Position numbers and translations under genes: made by a program
Notes under the pieces: generated by a model
What the model saw: the letters and a program-made list of their open reading frames with translations, nothing else
Database searches by the model: none
What the model was told of the DNA's origin: nothing
NCBI RefSeq assembly: GCF_012933555.1
Contig: NZ_JABBPK010000001.1
Coordinates: 3,264,001 to 3,328,000 of the forward strand
DNA from: Niallia alba
Lineage (GTDB): Bacteria > Bacillota > Bacilli > Bacillales > Cytobacillaceae
Length of the DNA: 64,000 nucleotides
Reading direction: 5' to 3'
Part shown: one piece after another, positions 7,575-16,762 of the stretch
Numbering within the stretch: the stretch's first letter is position 1
Layout of the letters: every line of letters begins with the position of its first letter

Positions 7575-8273
7575 ATGGAAAATACACTAAAAGTTACGAA
7601 TGTATTATCTGATCCAACTCGTTTCTATATTTATCAGTACATTACTAAAAGGCATCAAGATGTTACTGTTCAGGAAATTGCGGATGAATTCTCCATTCAT
7701 CCAAACGTAGCTCGCTTGCATTTATCTAAATTAGAAGATGTAAGAATGCTGCACTCGGAAACAAAGAAAACGGGTAAAGGTGGTCGTCCAAGCAGATTAT
7801 ATCGCTTATCAGATGAAGTCATTCAATTTAGCTTTCCGTTTCGAGACTACCAATTATTAAGCAATATTTTGTTGAAAACGCTCGAAAGCCTTGGAGCAGA
7901 GGGAAGCAAAGCGCTTTATGAAACAGGAAAAACATTTGGTAAGGAAATGATGGAGCATGAGATTGCCCGTTTTACAAACAATACAGCAATATTATCTAAT
8001 GAAGATAAACTGCGTTTATTACAAAATGCGAGTTTAATGACAGGACAATTACCTGCACTAGAATGGAACGACGATCAAACCTCTTTATATTTCGAAATAT
8101 ATAACTGCCCATTTAAAGAAGTAGCCCTAGAGCATAAGGATAAAGTTTGTACGATGCATCAATCCTTCTTTACTGGAATGTTTGAAGCATTGTTTACAGA
8201 TGTTCAGTTAATTGAAAAACAAAACATTATTAGTGGCTGTGATCAATGCGCCTACAAAACCATCGTTCAATAA
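7575..8273 (+). CDS. COG2345-family transcriptional regulator with C-terminal cysteine cluster
   Basis: A 232-residue protein with an N-terminal winged helix-turn-helix (VTVQEIADEFSIHPNVARLHLSKLE, residues 31-55, then a basic wing TGKGGRPSRLYRLS). The C-terminal domain holds Cys residues in CPF...VCTMHQ...SGCDQC, the pattern of COG2345 regulators such as the iron-sulfur regulator SufR. An iron-sulfur or metal cofactor is therefore possible but unproven. AGGAGGAAC precedes the ATG. It is monocistronic, ends in a strong bidirectional terminator, and faces the yqgX gene. No target site is evident. It lies next to czcD, but I see no direct evidence that it controls it. Confidence 0.8.
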   Translation: MENTLKVTNVLSDPTRFYIYQYITKRHQDVTVQEIADEFSIHPNVARLHLSKLEDVRMLHSETKKTGKGGRPSRLYRLSDEVIQFSFPFRDYQLLSNILLKTLESLGAEGSKALYETGKTFGKEMMEHEIARFTNNTAILSNEDKLRLLQNASLMTGQLPALEWNDDQTSLYFEIYNCPFKEVALEHKDKVCTMHQSFFTGMFEALFTDVQLIEKQNIISGCDQCAYKTIVQ

Positions 8274-8323
8274 GAAAAAAGGAGAGAAGGGATATTGCTC
8301 CCCATTCTCTCCTTTTTCTTATT
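8269..8323. terminator. Bidirectional terminator
   Basis: AATAAGAAAAAAGGAGAGAA pairs with TTCTCTCCTTTTTCTTATT across a short loop. It serves the + strand regulator gene and the - strand yqgX gene. Confidence 0.9.
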
Positions 8324-8333
8324 GCAGCAATTT

Positions 8334-8969
8334 TTAAAACCCATTTATATATGGATTATGATCCATTTCATGCTCAATTGTCGTTTTTCTACCATGACCT
8401 GACAGAACCAATGTTTCTTCTGGCAAATTCAATAACTTCTCATGAATACTATTTAGTAAAGTTCTTTGGTTTCCGCCAACTAAATCTGTCCTGCCAATAC
8501 TTTCATAAAAAAGCGCATCTCCAACAAATGCCCAATTCTCTTTTTTAAAATAAAACGTAACACTACCTGGAGAATGCCCTGGTGTCTCCATCACTTGAAA
8601 TGTAAAATCACCGATTGTCATGCTTGGGTTTTCATCTAAGAAATGCTCAGCAGGTCTCGCTACAATAGGATTCGGAAGTCTAAATGCTTCACTTCCATTT
8701 AATTTCGGGTTAATTAACCATTCTTCTTCTTTGCTATGTACATAAACAGGAATGCTATACTCTGTTCTAACATCTTCAACTGCGCCAATATGATCAAAAT
8801 GTGCATGTGTTAAAAGAATCGCTATAGGAGATACCTCTAACTCCTGAATTATCTTAATTAACTTTTCCCCATTTGCACCAGGGTCTATCACTAAACAATC
8901 CTTATTTTCGTTCCATACTAAATAACAATTCGTTTGGATTGGCCCTAAAGGAACTTGTTTATATTCCAT
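8334..8969 (-). CDS. yqgX: MBL-fold metallo-hydrolase YqgX (glyoxalase II-like)
   Basis: A 211-residue soluble metallo-beta-lactamase-fold hydrolase. It has the metal motif THAHFDHIGA (residues 54-63), the further ligands in TPGHSPGS and FVGDALF, and a C-terminal SGHGRKTTIEHE, all as in glyoxalase II-like hydrolases. B. subtilis YqgX has been linked with bacillithiol-dependent methylglyoxal removal; the physiological substrate here is inferred, not shown. It starts at ATG 8969, 12 bases after the upstream gene yqgV ends, with GGAGG ahead, so the two are probably cotranscribed. Confidence 0.9.
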   Translation of the reverse strand: MEYKQVPLGPIQTNCYLVWNENKDCLVIDPGANGEKLIKIIQELEVSPIAILLTHAHFDHIGAVEDVRTEYSIPVYVHSKEEEWLINPKLNGSEAFRLPNPIVARPAEHFLDENPSMTIGDFTFQVMETPGHSPGSVTFYFKKENWAFVGDALFYESIGRTDLVGGNQRTLLNSIHEKLLNLPEETLVLSGHGRKTTIEHEMDHNPYINGF

Positions 8970-8981
8970 GAACTTTTCCTC

Positions 8982-9299
8982 CTATTTGCTTTCCAAATGA
9001 CTTAGAACACGTTCTACTTTATCTTCCATTTTTCTAGTAATGTCTCGTCTATCATCAATACGGATATTCGTACAAACACGGACAAGGCCTTTTTCAAATG
9101 GTACTTCATGCATTGCTTGAATAACTTCAAACAATATCGGTAGCTCGCCTTCAATAATTGTATTCATTGGTGTTAATTGAAAACGAATCTGGCCTTTTTC
9201 CTCATAATCCATTAGTACTTTTTGAATATCTGCTACATATGCACTTACACTTGGCGTTTGCGTTCCTACTGGTATTACTGTTACATCTACAATTGCCAT
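8982..9299 (-). CDS. yqgV: MTH1187/YkoF-type thiamine-binding family protein YqgV
   Basis: A protein of 105 residues starting MAIVDVTVIPVGTQTPSVSA. It belongs to the MTH1187 family of small ferredoxin-fold proteins that form tetramers and have been proposed to bind thiamine or similar small molecules. I chose ATG 9299 because GAAGGGGAAG lies five bases before it; a longer frame to 9347 lacks such a site. It precedes yqgX as in B. subtilis. No enzymatic motif is seen and the ligand is unknown. Confidence 0.85.
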   Translation of the reverse strand: MAIVDVTVIPVGTQTPSVSAYVADIQKVLMDYEEKGQIRFQLTPMNTIIEGELPILFEVIQAMHEVPFEKGLVRVCTNIRIDDRRDITRKMEDKVERVLSHLESK

Positions 9300-9398
9300 A
9301 TTAACTTCCCCTTCCGCTGCAAAAATTAGTCGTCGTCTTTCATACAATCAACCATTGATCTTAGTTCATGATTATGATGGCATATTTTTATTTCAACA

Positions 9399-10526
9399 TC
9401 AACTATTGTGAATATTAGAGGAAAACAAAGGAGTGATTTCTCCCGTTTCTATCTCCAACATATTTTCTAAATAATAGCCAAAAAGACAGTACTTTCCGTC
9501 GCTTGAAATTTGGATTGGCTGGTCCTCTAATTCCGTATCGGTAAATATTTTTTTACTTTCACCTGTGTTCATATCTATTTCTATAAGTTCAAAACCATCT
9601 TGATAGGTTTCAGCATTCCCATTTTCTTTCGGAACAAAAGTTATCAATTTATCCTGATAAATCGCATAGTTCGGAACTAGCCAATTAGCAAATTTGGATA
9701 GTCGTGGAACTTGAATAGTCCCATGTTTATTTAAATCTATGTCATAAAAGGAATAAACAGCTTCCTCCTCGTTCCCTGTACTTGATAGAGTAAAGAGAAA
9801 TTCATTTTTCTGATCGATAAAATAAATATTAGGAAGTTCTAATTCCTTTTCTTCTGCTGTTTCTAAATCAAATATTTTCAGTGGTGCATATAAGGAAGGA
9901 TTATTTTGATCCCAATCAAGATACATTACATTCTCTGTTGTTAACCATTGTGGAAACGGTGTAGAGACAGGGAAATCATTTAATACGTCTTCTTGAATAT
10001 CTAATGTAAACACTTTGCTCTCCCAATCCTTAGTGAAGGTAGTAACTAATAATTCATTTTCATTATGTGGATTCCATGCAAAATCTGTTTCATAACTTTG
10101 AAACTTTCTAGAAAGGATCTCGCTACCTTTTGCATCAATTATATGCATTTCTCCTTCCTCATCAGAAAGAGCACTATATAGTAAAAGTTTATTATTGTTT
10201 ATCATCACATTCGATAATTCTGTGTCCGACTCATACAAAGGGATATGTTTCCCTGTATAGATATTATATGTATAAATTTTATATACACCTTCTACTTTTG
10301 CCGAATAACAAATCGTATCTTTCTGTATCCAGCCATATACTTGCTCAAATTCTCCTTCAATCGGGCTTATAGGAGGAAGCATCGTGTTGTTGTTAACATT
10401 TTTGTCCTTCGCTTCATTTTCACTGGCTGAATCATTCTGTCTAGGGCTACAGCTAGACAGAATTAGTGTGAAAAAAGTGAAGAGAAGAACTATTCCTAGT
10501 GTATTTCTCTTACCTATTAGAAACAT
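9399..10526 (-). CDS. yqgU: YqgU-like lipoprotein
   Basis: A 375-residue secreted lipoprotein. A type II signal peptide ends in lipobox LSSC (Cys at about residue 26), followed by an Asn/Glu-rich linker and repeated beta-strand segments (DEEGEMHIIDAKGSE, SSDGKYCLFGYYLE) that suggest a beta-propeller-like fold. It corresponds by position and architecture to B. subtilis YqgU, of unknown function. AGGGGTGTG precedes ATG 10526. It is flanked by terminators or gaps on both sides and may be monocistronic or lead into yqgV. Confidence 0.8.
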   Translation of the reverse strand: MFLIGKRNTLGIVLLFTFFTLILSSCSPRQNDSASENEAKDKNVNNNTMLPPISPIEGEFEQVYGWIQKDTICYSAKVEGVYKIYTYNIYTGKHIPLYESDTELSNVMINNNKLLLYSALSDEEGEMHIIDAKGSEILSRKFQSYETDFAWNPHNENELLVTTFTKDWESKVFTLDIQEDVLNDFPVSTPFPQWLTTENVMYLDWDQNNPSLYAPLKIFDLETAEEKELELPNIYFIDQKNEFLFTLSSTGNEEEAVYSFYDIDLNKHGTIQVPRLSKFANWLVPNYAIYQDKLITFVPKENGNAETYQDGFELIEIDMNTGESKKIFTDTELEDQPIQISSDGKYCLFGYYLENMLEIETGEITPLFSSNIHNS

Positions 10527-10583
10527 TTTTCACACCCCTATAAATACTTTTCCTGTTTTTTTTTACTCTATAGAATAGTAACA

Positions 10584-10613
10584 CAAAAAAGCCGATTTTT
10601 TTCGGCTTTTTTT
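10584..10613 (-). terminator. Terminator downstream of yqgT
   Basis: AAAAAAGCCGA, a T-rich loop, TCGGCTTTTTTT: intrinsic hairpin with A and T tracts, located between yqgT (ending 10715) and yqgU on the minus strand. Confidence 0.85.
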
Positions 10614-10714
10614 AAATAGTCTTTGATATTTTGCTAAAATAAGAAATATGACTCAATTTAATGTACTTTTGCTCCAGTTTGCCTATAAAATCATATCCAA
10701 GTGCTTAAATGATA

Positions 10715-11902
10715 CTACATATATAAGGAAGCTAAGAAAATTCCCGTTGTATCATGGTAGATTTCGGCAAATTGAGAAAGAGGAAGTGGGTTTATCCCTT
10801 TTCCTAACTCGATTGTAAAACCCGGTTTTCTGAATTCTTGTATAAACCAATCTTTATACCCTGCATGACTATCAACATTTTGAATAGCCTTATATCCACT
10901 CACTCTTGAAAATTCATTAGCTAATGTCCTTGATTCTGCTGGTTCCAGTCCTTCGTAGCCCCAATAAAATTCTTTCCCTTGTGTATGTAAAGCTAATAAT
11001 CGGTCAAATTGCTCCTTTTTTGCAAGTTCTGCCATCACTTGAGCCTCTGGTTCGGACAATGGAGTATCTCCTGGATAATCTCTCGGTGCTGGCCCTTTTG
11101 GTTCTTTCCTTTCCTTTTCAATTTCCCAATTTGCAGGAAACTGATTATTCAAATCGACGCCACGGATATTTGCTTTCCAGCCAGTAAAATCGATACTCCC
11201 TTCATTTATCGAGATAATTTTTTCCTTTTGTCCCTCGGGAGGTCCATTTAAAACCAAATTTACTCCATCTGGGTTAACCATTGGTACAATCGATAGATCC
11301 ACAGACTGATACAAGGGCATTGTTCGAACATTGCGGAAAGTTGTTGCATTAGTTAAAGATAATAAGAAATCATTTAAAAACGTCATTATAATCGGTGTAG
11401 TGATCCATTCATTCGCATGGAAGGATGCATTTATATGAACGTTTTTCGTTCCTTTTCCAATTTTAATTTCCTCTATGTTTTGTCCTAATACACTATTACC
11501 AATTGTATGCACTGTAATGAAAGGGAAAACTTTTTTTAAACGATTGATATCTTCCTGCAAAGAAGAATAATCATATTTTTTCTTCCCATCTACAAACCTT
11601 TTAATGATGCGATTAGGAATTAAAACTTCGTCCCCTACTTTAAGATTATTGGGATTCAGTTGTTGATTTAATAATAAAAGACTATCAACCGAAATATTTC
11701 TTACACCCGCAATTTTCCACAAGGTTTCTCCATGCTTTATTTGATGAACTTGTGATTCAAATCCAGGAATTTGGATTGTTTCAGATACTGCTAATTTATT
11801 TGGATTTACGCTAGGATTACTGTCTAAAATAAGATTTAAGGGAACCATAAAAAGCTGACTATAGTACCAAAGTGTATCCCCTGGTCTCAATTTTATCTCC
11901 AT
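10715..11902 (-). CDS. yqgT: LysM-M14 gamma-D-glutamyl-L-diamino acid endopeptidase YqgT
   Basis: A protein of about 395 residues with two N-terminal LysM peptidoglycan-binding modules (PGDTLWYYSQLF near residue 7 and HGETLWKIAGVRNISVDSLL near residue 55), then an M14 zinc carboxypeptidase domain. Zinc ligands are visible in FHANEW (His and Glu) and LALHTQGK (His); the catalytic Glu is in FTIELGKG. This family cleaves the gamma-D-Glu-diaminopimelate bond of peptide stems and resembles endopeptidase I of Lysinibacillus sphaericus. There is no signal peptide, suggesting action on imported muropeptides or in the mother cell. ATG 11902 follows GAGAGGAG; the frame opens further upstream without support. 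Confidence 0.9.
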   Translation of the reverse strand: MEIKLRPGDTLWYYSQLFMVPLNLILDSNPSVNPNKLAVSETIQIPGFESQVHQIKHGETLWKIAGVRNISVDSLLLLNQQLNPNNLKVGDEVLIPNRIIKRFVDGKKKYDYSSLQEDINRLKKVFPFITVHTIGNSVLGQNIEEIKIGKGTKNVHINASFHANEWITTPIIMTFLNDFLLSLTNATTFRNVRTMPLYQSVDLSIVPMVNPDGVNLVLNGPPEGQKEKIISINEGSIDFTGWKANIRGVDLNNQFPANWEIEKERKEPKGPAPRDYPGDTPLSEPEAQVMAELAKKEQFDRLLALHTQGKEFYWGYEGLEPAESRTLANEFSRVSGYKAIQNVDSHAGYKDWFIQEFRKPGFTIELGKGINPLPLSQFAEIYHDTTGIFLASLYM

Positions 11903-11991
11903 ATGTTCACTCCTCTCCCTATTTATATATATGAACATTCCATCAAAACATTCATAGCGAAAATAGGCGATTAAGAAAACTTCCGGGGTTT

Positions 11992-12050
11992 TCATCATCC
12001 CCACTGATGGTTAGTTACACTTGCCAGACCTCGGCTTCCTTCGTTCTCAG
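11992..12050. repeat. CATCAGTG-family dispersed repeat, partial copy
   Basis: CCCCACTGATGGTTAGTTACAC followed by a diverged tail. It shares the ACTGATGGTTAGTT core with 15773-15789 and with the copy near 7230. Confidence 0.6.
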
Positions 12051-12078
12051 CAGCTTGCATTTAGGTATTACTACAATA

Positions 12079-12127
12079 AAAAAAGCTTCGTAACATACTA
12101 GTTATTACAAGTATGTCCCAAAGCTAC
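12079..12127 (-). terminator. Terminator of the ltaS-like gene
   Basis: On the minus strand GCTTTGGGACATACTT pairs imperfectly with AGTATGTTACGAAGC and is followed by seven T, 26 bases after the stop codon of the LTA synthase gene. Confidence 0.8.
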
Positions 12128-12152
12128 AATCATCCTATTCTTTTTGATTCGT

Positions 12153-14033
12153 TTATTCTATCATATCAAGCATTCCTTTTTCTTTATCATAAAAACGCAA
12201 TAGGTCTCCATAAATAATGCTATCGGAATACTGCAATTCTAAATTCGCCTGTTCGATATATGCCTCACATGCATTTCCATCAACCGCTTCTCCTGTTGCT
12301 CGATCATAGCATACCTCTTTTGTATATACATAATCTTCAGTGATAAAGCTACCGTCTCGCAATACAACAAATTGGTCATTGTCTTTTGAGAATAGATCAG
12401 ATCCAAATTGAATATCATTTTTAGTCTCGATCCCTAACAAATGAAGTAGAGTAGGTTTAATATCCATTTGACCCGATACAGTGGAGATTGTTTTTCCTTC
12501 CATTCCTGGAATATGGATTGCAAATGGAACTCTTTGCAATTGAGTACTTACAAATGGAGTCACTTCTTCTCCTAATAACTCACTCATTGCTTTATTATGA
12601 TTTTCAGAAATTCCATTATGGTCTCCATATAAAACAATAATACTATTTTCATAGAGACCTTCCTCTTTTAATCTTTCAATAAAGATTTTCAAGGCTTCAT
12701 CCTGATAACGAACAGTCGGTATAAAATTATTAAGCGTTCTGCTTCCTGTTGTTAGCGGCTCAATTAATTTGTCTTCTTCATCTAGTTCAAAAGGAAAATG
12801 ATTTGTCAGCGTAATAAATTTACTATAAAAAGGCTGAGGCATTTCTTTTAAATGCGCAATAGATTGTTCAAAGAAATCAATATCTTTCAGTCCCCAACCG
12901 ACAGAGTTTTCCTCATTTACATCGTAATCATTAATTTCATAAAAACGTTCATATCCTAGACTTTGATACATTATATCACGATTCCAGAAACTTTTATTAT
13001 TTGCATGAAGAGATGCGGTAAAATAGCCATTCTCGCTTAAAATTTCTGGTGCTGCTTGATATTCATTTCCAGAATGAGTAAAGAAAACTGCCCCTCTGCT
13101 TAAAGGATACAATGAATTTTCTACAATAAATTCGGAGTCAGATGTTTTACCCTGTCCAGTCTGATGGTAAAAGTTCTCAAAATAAAAACTATCTTTAATA
13201 AATTCGTTCAAGAAAGGTGAAATCTCTTCCCCATTTACTTCGCGATTTACAGTAAAGCTCTGAGTAGACTCCAAACTTACCATTATCACGTTTTTTCCTT
13301 TGGCGATTCCAAACATGTCCTTATTTGGTTCAGTATAATTCGCCTGATTATAGTTAAGCATATCTGTTAATTCACTGCCATCTGCAAATGCTCTTTGTGC
13401 AGAAGTCTTTGTTTGCAGAAAAATATCATATAGCTGGTAGTTGTAAGTACCAATATTCTTTACTAAAAGCTCTCGATCAAATGTTCTTGTTAACAACTGT
13501 GTTCTTTGTGTTTCTGCTAAACTCAAATTAAAAAATGCTAAGCTAATCGTAAATAAATAGAAAATACTTTGCTGAACTCTTGTGTATTTTGGAATCTTTA
13601 AAAAGGATGGTTTCTTTTTCATTATTACTGCAAGCAAAATAATATCAATAAAGAAAAGAATATCCGTAACATGAATTAACTCCCTGACACTACTCCCCAA
13701 ATCGCTCATATTACTAGTTTGAAATAGAAGCGGGAGGGTTAAAAAGTCTGTATAGACGCGATAAAAAACTACATTCGCATATAATACAAAAGAGAGAATC
13801 AAACTAGAGGTGAATATATATCTTTTTTGATTTTTCGCTGAGAAAAACATGGATATTCCCAAAATAAACAATAACGAGCTTAAAGGGTTAATAATTAAGA
13901 TAAATTGTTGAACCCAATTTTCAATTTTAATATCAAAGCTAGTAATATATGCAATATTTGTTTTAATCCATAGTAAAACTGTTGCAATCGTTATAAGTGA
14001 TAGCTTAGACCATTCTATTTTTTTCTTAAACAA
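12153..14033 (-). CDS. ltaS: Lipoteichoic acid synthase family protein (LtaS/YqgS)
   Basis: A 626-residue polyglycerolphosphate synthase of the LtaS family: about five N-terminal membrane segments (residues 15-170), then an extracellular sulfatase-like domain. The metal/catalytic residues Glu255 (SLESTQ) and Thr297 ([10 protein letters not shown]) align with the S. aureus enzyme, and the further metal motif YGDHNG is present. It transfers glycerolphosphate from phosphatidylglycerol to the growing lipoteichoic acid chain outside the membrane. Position matches B. subtilis yqgS, one of several LtaS paralogues there; which is the main enzyme in this organism cannot be told. It is monocistronic, with its own terminator. 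Confidence 0.9.
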   Translation of the reverse strand: MFKKKIEWSKLSLITIATVLLWIKTNIAYITSFDIKIENWVQQFILIINPLSSLLFILGISMFFSAKNQKRYIFTSSLILSFVLYANVVFYRVYTDFLTLPLLFQTSNMSDLGSSVRELIHVTDILFFIDIILLAVIMKKKPSFLKIPKYTRVQQSIFYLFTISLAFFNLSLAETQRTQLLTRTFDRELLVKNIGTYNYQLYDIFLQTKTSAQRAFADGSELTDMLNYNQANYTEPNKDMFGIAKGKNVIMVSLESTQSFTVNREVNGEEISPFLNEFIKDSFYFENFYHQTGQGKTSDSEFIVENSLYPLSRGAVFFTHSGNEYQAAPEILSENGYFTASLHANNKSFWNRDIMYQSLGYERFYEINDYDVNEENSVGWGLKDIDFFEQSIAHLKEMPQPFYSKFITLTNHFPFELDEEDKLIEPLTTGSRTLNNFIPTVRYQDEALKIFIERLKEEGLYENSIIVLYGDHNGISENHNKAMSELLGEEVTPFVSTQLQRVPFAIHIPGMEGKTISTVSGQMDIKPTLLHLLGIETKNDIQFGSDLFSKDNDQFVVLRDGSFITEDYVYTKEVCYDRATGEAVDGNACEAYIEQANLELQYSDSIIYGDLLRFYDKEKGMLDMIE

Positions 14034-14349
14034 TGATGAATCCTCCTAACTATTGATCAAACAAAATCTCTAAATGATCACTTTACACATTTTACAATTA
14101 TTTTATTATATAAAGCCAATCTTTATGAAATTTTAATCTATTTTTCATCTTCATGTATTATTATAATAACTTACTCTTTTTTAGACGTCCAACCAGAAGA
14201 AAAGTTTCAAAAAAATAGTACTTTTTCAAAGAGGAATTTTTCTGAATGTTCAATCTATTTTTCTCACAAAAAATCTTCTCCCTAATAGAAGAAGATTTGC
14301 GAAAATATTAGATTTAAAAAGTTATATTATATATTCCTACATAACTAGA
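14034..14349. other. Intergenic region ltaS-glcK
   Basis: 316 AT-rich bases. It contains the ltaS ribosome binding site at the left end and the glcK terminator near 14267-14299. No gene or clear operator is visible. Confidence 0.6.
14267..14299 (-). terminator. Terminator of glcK
   Basis: On the minus strand AAATCTTCT and AGAAGATTT form a hairpin followed by a T run; it lies 50 bases after the glcK stop. Confidence 0.8.
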
Positions 14350-15312
14350 TTAATGTTTTGCAAGCCACGCAGCACCAATTACCCCTGCTGTATTCCCAAG
14401 CGTTGCCACATCAATGACTGTTGACTCTGCTACGCTTTTAAAAGAGAATTTCATGAAATTCTCCTTTACAGGATTCAACAGAACGTCACCAGCTTTTGAT
14501 ACACCGCCTCCAATTACAATTTTCTCAGGATTTAATGTATTGGCGATGTTTGCTAATACCAACCCTAAATGAAATGCAACAAATTGCACGATTTCATTTG
14601 CTAATTCGTCGCCTCTTTTTGCTGCATCAAATACATCCTTTGCTGTAATAGCGCCTTCTTGGTCCAACACAGAATGAAGCTCACTTAATGTATGTCTTTG
14701 TGCTAATCGTTCTTTCGCTAAACGGACAATTCCAGTTGCAGAGGCAATCGTTTCTAAACAACCTGTTTTCCCGCAGTTACAAAGAGCACCATTTTCAACA
14801 ATAGCAGTTAGATGTCCTATTTCACCAGCAGCACCCTTTACTCCCTGTACGATATCTCCATTAATAATAACACCGCCACCTACACCAGTGCCAAGTGTTA
14901 CGCAAACCAAATCTTTAGATCCTTCTCCAGCTCCCTTCCACATTTCACCTAAAGCTGCACAATTCGCATCATTATCTATGGTTACTGGCAGTCCTAAATC
15001 TGCTTCTAGTCTAGCTTTTAATGGAAAATTATCTGGCCATCCTAAATTGACCGTATTAAAAATGATTCCTGTTTCATAATCAAATGGTCCTGGTGCACCC
15101 ATTCCTGCACCTAAAACATCTTCCTTTGAATGACCTAATTCTTGCAATTTAGCATCAATCGATTTTGCTATATCTGAAGTAATGTTTTTTCCTTCTTCTG
15201 AATTATCGGTAGGGATTTCCCAATGATCAATTAAATCGCCATTTAATGATAAAAAGGCAATTTTCACTGTTGTTCCGCCTAAATCAATTCCAGCTACCCA
15301 TTTTTCCTGCAT
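14350..15312 (-). CDS. glcK: ROK-family glucokinase GlcK
   Basis: A 320-residue ATP-dependent glucokinase that phosphorylates free intracellular glucose to glucose 6-phosphate. The phosphate-binding motif AGIDLGGTTVK is at the N-terminus, the sugar-binding region includes NDANCAALGEMW, and the ROK zinc motif CNCGKTGCLE is present, then the adenosine motif GGGVSKAGDVLL. Length is normal. ATG 15312 follows GGGGG; a TTG two codons earlier is possible. It follows yqgQ with only two bases between the yqgQ stop and this start region, so they form one operon, as in B. subtilis. Confidence 0.95.
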   Translation of the reverse strand: MQEKWVAGIDLGGTTVKIAFLSLNGDLIDHWEIPTDNSEEGKNITSDIAKSIDAKLQELGHSKEDVLGAGMGAPGPFDYETGIIFNTVNLGWPDNFPLKARLEADLGLPVTIDNDANCAALGEMWKGAGEGSKDLVCVTLGTGVGGGVIINGDIVQGVKGAAGEIGHLTAIVENGALCNCGKTGCLETIASATGIVRLAKERLAQRHTLSELHSVLDQEGAITAKDVFDAAKRGDELANEIVQFVAFHLGLVLANIANTLNPEKIVIGGGVSKAGDVLLNPVKENFMKFSFKSVAESTVIDVATLGNTAGVIGAAWLAKH

Positions 15313-15314
15313 CC

Positions 15315-15527
15315 TCAATTCCCCCTATTTTTCTCATCTGTTAAATGTTGTATTTCATGATTAAGCAAGCGCATCGCAGAGTCGAATTCTTGTTCCTTTA
15401 TTAATTGAGAATGATATAATTCTTTTATTTCCGATTTCATTAATTGTAAATCGCCTACTCGATCGCCTACATAAATAATTGTTCCATAACTTTTTAGAAA
15501 CTGTTGTACATCATAAATTGTTTGCAT
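15315..15527 (-). CDS. yqgQ: YqgQ family protein (DUF910)
   Basis: A 70-residue helical protein with the DUF910/YqgQ signature (MQTIYDVQQFLKSYGTIIYVGDR). Structures of homologues show a small three-helix protein with possible nucleic acid binding, but the role is unknown. ATG 15527 is preceded by GAGGGG five bases upstream; an ATG 18 bases earlier has no site. The constant coupling with glcK suggests a link to sugar metabolism or simply co-expression. Confidence 0.88.
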   Translation of the reverse strand: MQTIYDVQQFLKSYGTIIYVGDRVGDLQLMKSEIKELYHSQLIKEQEFDSAMRLLNHEIQHLTDEKNRGN

Positions 15528-15889
15528 GGTACCCCTCGCTTTCATCCATTATTCTACCTGCTGCAAAGGTTTGCATAAAGTGATAAATTAATCGTTTTCA
15601 AATTAAGTATATAGGAAATGAACTGTTTCCTCAACAGCAGATTGTTTTTCACTATTAGAATAGTTATTCCTCGTCAAAAAGCAAAAAAGAGTGAATCAAT
15701 TTCTCTTAAATACCAAGCCTTTATCCCAGGCAGCAGGAGCAACTAACCATCAGTGGAAGATAAAGAAAAACCTCCACTGATGGTTAGTTTTCTTTATCAT
15801 ATTTTTCTTTTTTATTCATATAATGAAAGAAGTGTATATAAGACAGGCTTATGCCACATTAGCATTCTTAAGATGGAGCGGTGAAAATA
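15528..15889. other. Divergent intergenic region upstream of yqgQ-glcK
   Basis: About 360 bases between yqgQ (-) and the secreted protein gene at 15890 (+). It must hold both promoters; the only distinct structure is the perfect inverted repeat at 15741-15789. Confidence 0.55.
15741..15789. repeat. CATCAGTG-family repeat with perfect 17-bp inverted arms
   Basis: AACTAACCATCAGTGGA (15741-15757) is the exact reverse complement of 15773-15789, separated by 15 bases. This is the clearest copy of a small dispersed repeat also seen near 7230, 12000, 25790 and 42665. On the + strand it is followed by TTTTCTTT, so it could act as a terminator, although it lies between divergent genes. Confidence 0.8.
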
Positions 15890-16762
15890 ATGAAAAAAGA
15901 TTTTATTCGTTTAACTCTATCTCTTCTCATTCTCGTTTCTATTTTCTATATTTTTCAACAAAAGCAGATTGCAAAGGAGAGTATAACTTATTTTCCAATA
16001 GATCCTACTGTGACCTTTCCAAAAGCAAATACAACGCTTACCTTTAGCAAAAAAAGATTTGATGAATACAGCATTCTTTGGGAAAGTAATTCTTCTATTA
16101 ATAAGCTAGCCTATTTAAGACAAGACATGAGCTTACTGTATGCAAATGGGAAATTGATAAGCACGATGGGAGAATGGAAGCAAAATACATTAGAACTTTC
16201 CGAGAAAAAGACAGTCGTTGAAAGAGAAAGCAACTATTTACAAGCTATTACTTTTCATTATGCCGAAATACATGATGCCAGTGAAAGAATATTCAGCTCA
16301 CAAAAAATTTCTGCCGATAATTTATATGTTATCAACTCAAAATTTGAAAACACACCTATTTTTTTTCATCATCCAAATAACTTAGTAGAAAAGGATTGGG
16401 CCAAAACATTAGATAAAGAGGCATTTGACTATGCGGAGTACGCTTATCGTCAAGGGTTAAAGAAATTCCATATTTCAGCTGATCAATACCATACTAAACT
16501 TTTACTTACAGAATTAACACCATACAACGATGCACCTCTCCCGCATTTTTCCAAGGAACAAAGCGCCAAAATTATCGGACAATTAACAGAGGGACTTTAC
16601 AAAAACTATTTCCTTGGCATTATAAAAGAAGATGGAACCATTGCAGATCCCATCGGAAGTTCTATTCCAATAATTTTAATTAGTGACAACCATCTTCTTA
16701 TCTTATTTACCACAGCAGATGATGAGCCAATTGTTTTAAGGCAGCAAATATCTACTCTTTAA
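15890..16762 (+). CDS. Membrane-anchored or secreted protein of unknown function
   Basis: About 290 residues. An N-terminal hydrophobic segment (LTLSLLILVSIFYIFQ) with no obvious cleavage site suggests a membrane anchor, followed by a large extracytoplasmic domain containing patterns such as DEYSILWESNSS, VERESNYLQAITFHYAE and DYAEYAYRQGLKKF. I do not recognise the family. ATG 15890 follows GGAGCGGTG; GTG 15881 is the alternative. Its stop overlaps the stop of the convergent gluP gene by 11 bases. It faces a sugar-kinase operon and a membrane protease, but no functional tie can be shown. Confidence 0.75.
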   Translation: MKKDFIRLTLSLLILVSIFYIFQQKQIAKESITYFPIDPTVTFPKANTTLTFSKKRFDEYSILWESNSSINKLAYLRQDMSLLYANGKLISTMGEWKQNTLELSEKKTVVERESNYLQAITFHYAEIHDASERIFSSQKISADNLYVINSKFENTPIFFHHPNNLVEKDWAKTLDKEAFDYAEYAYRQGLKKFHISADQYHTKLLLTELTPYNDAPLPHFSKEQSAKIIGQLTEGLYKNYFLGIIKEDGTIADPIGSSIPIILISDNHLLILFTTADDEPIVLRQQISTL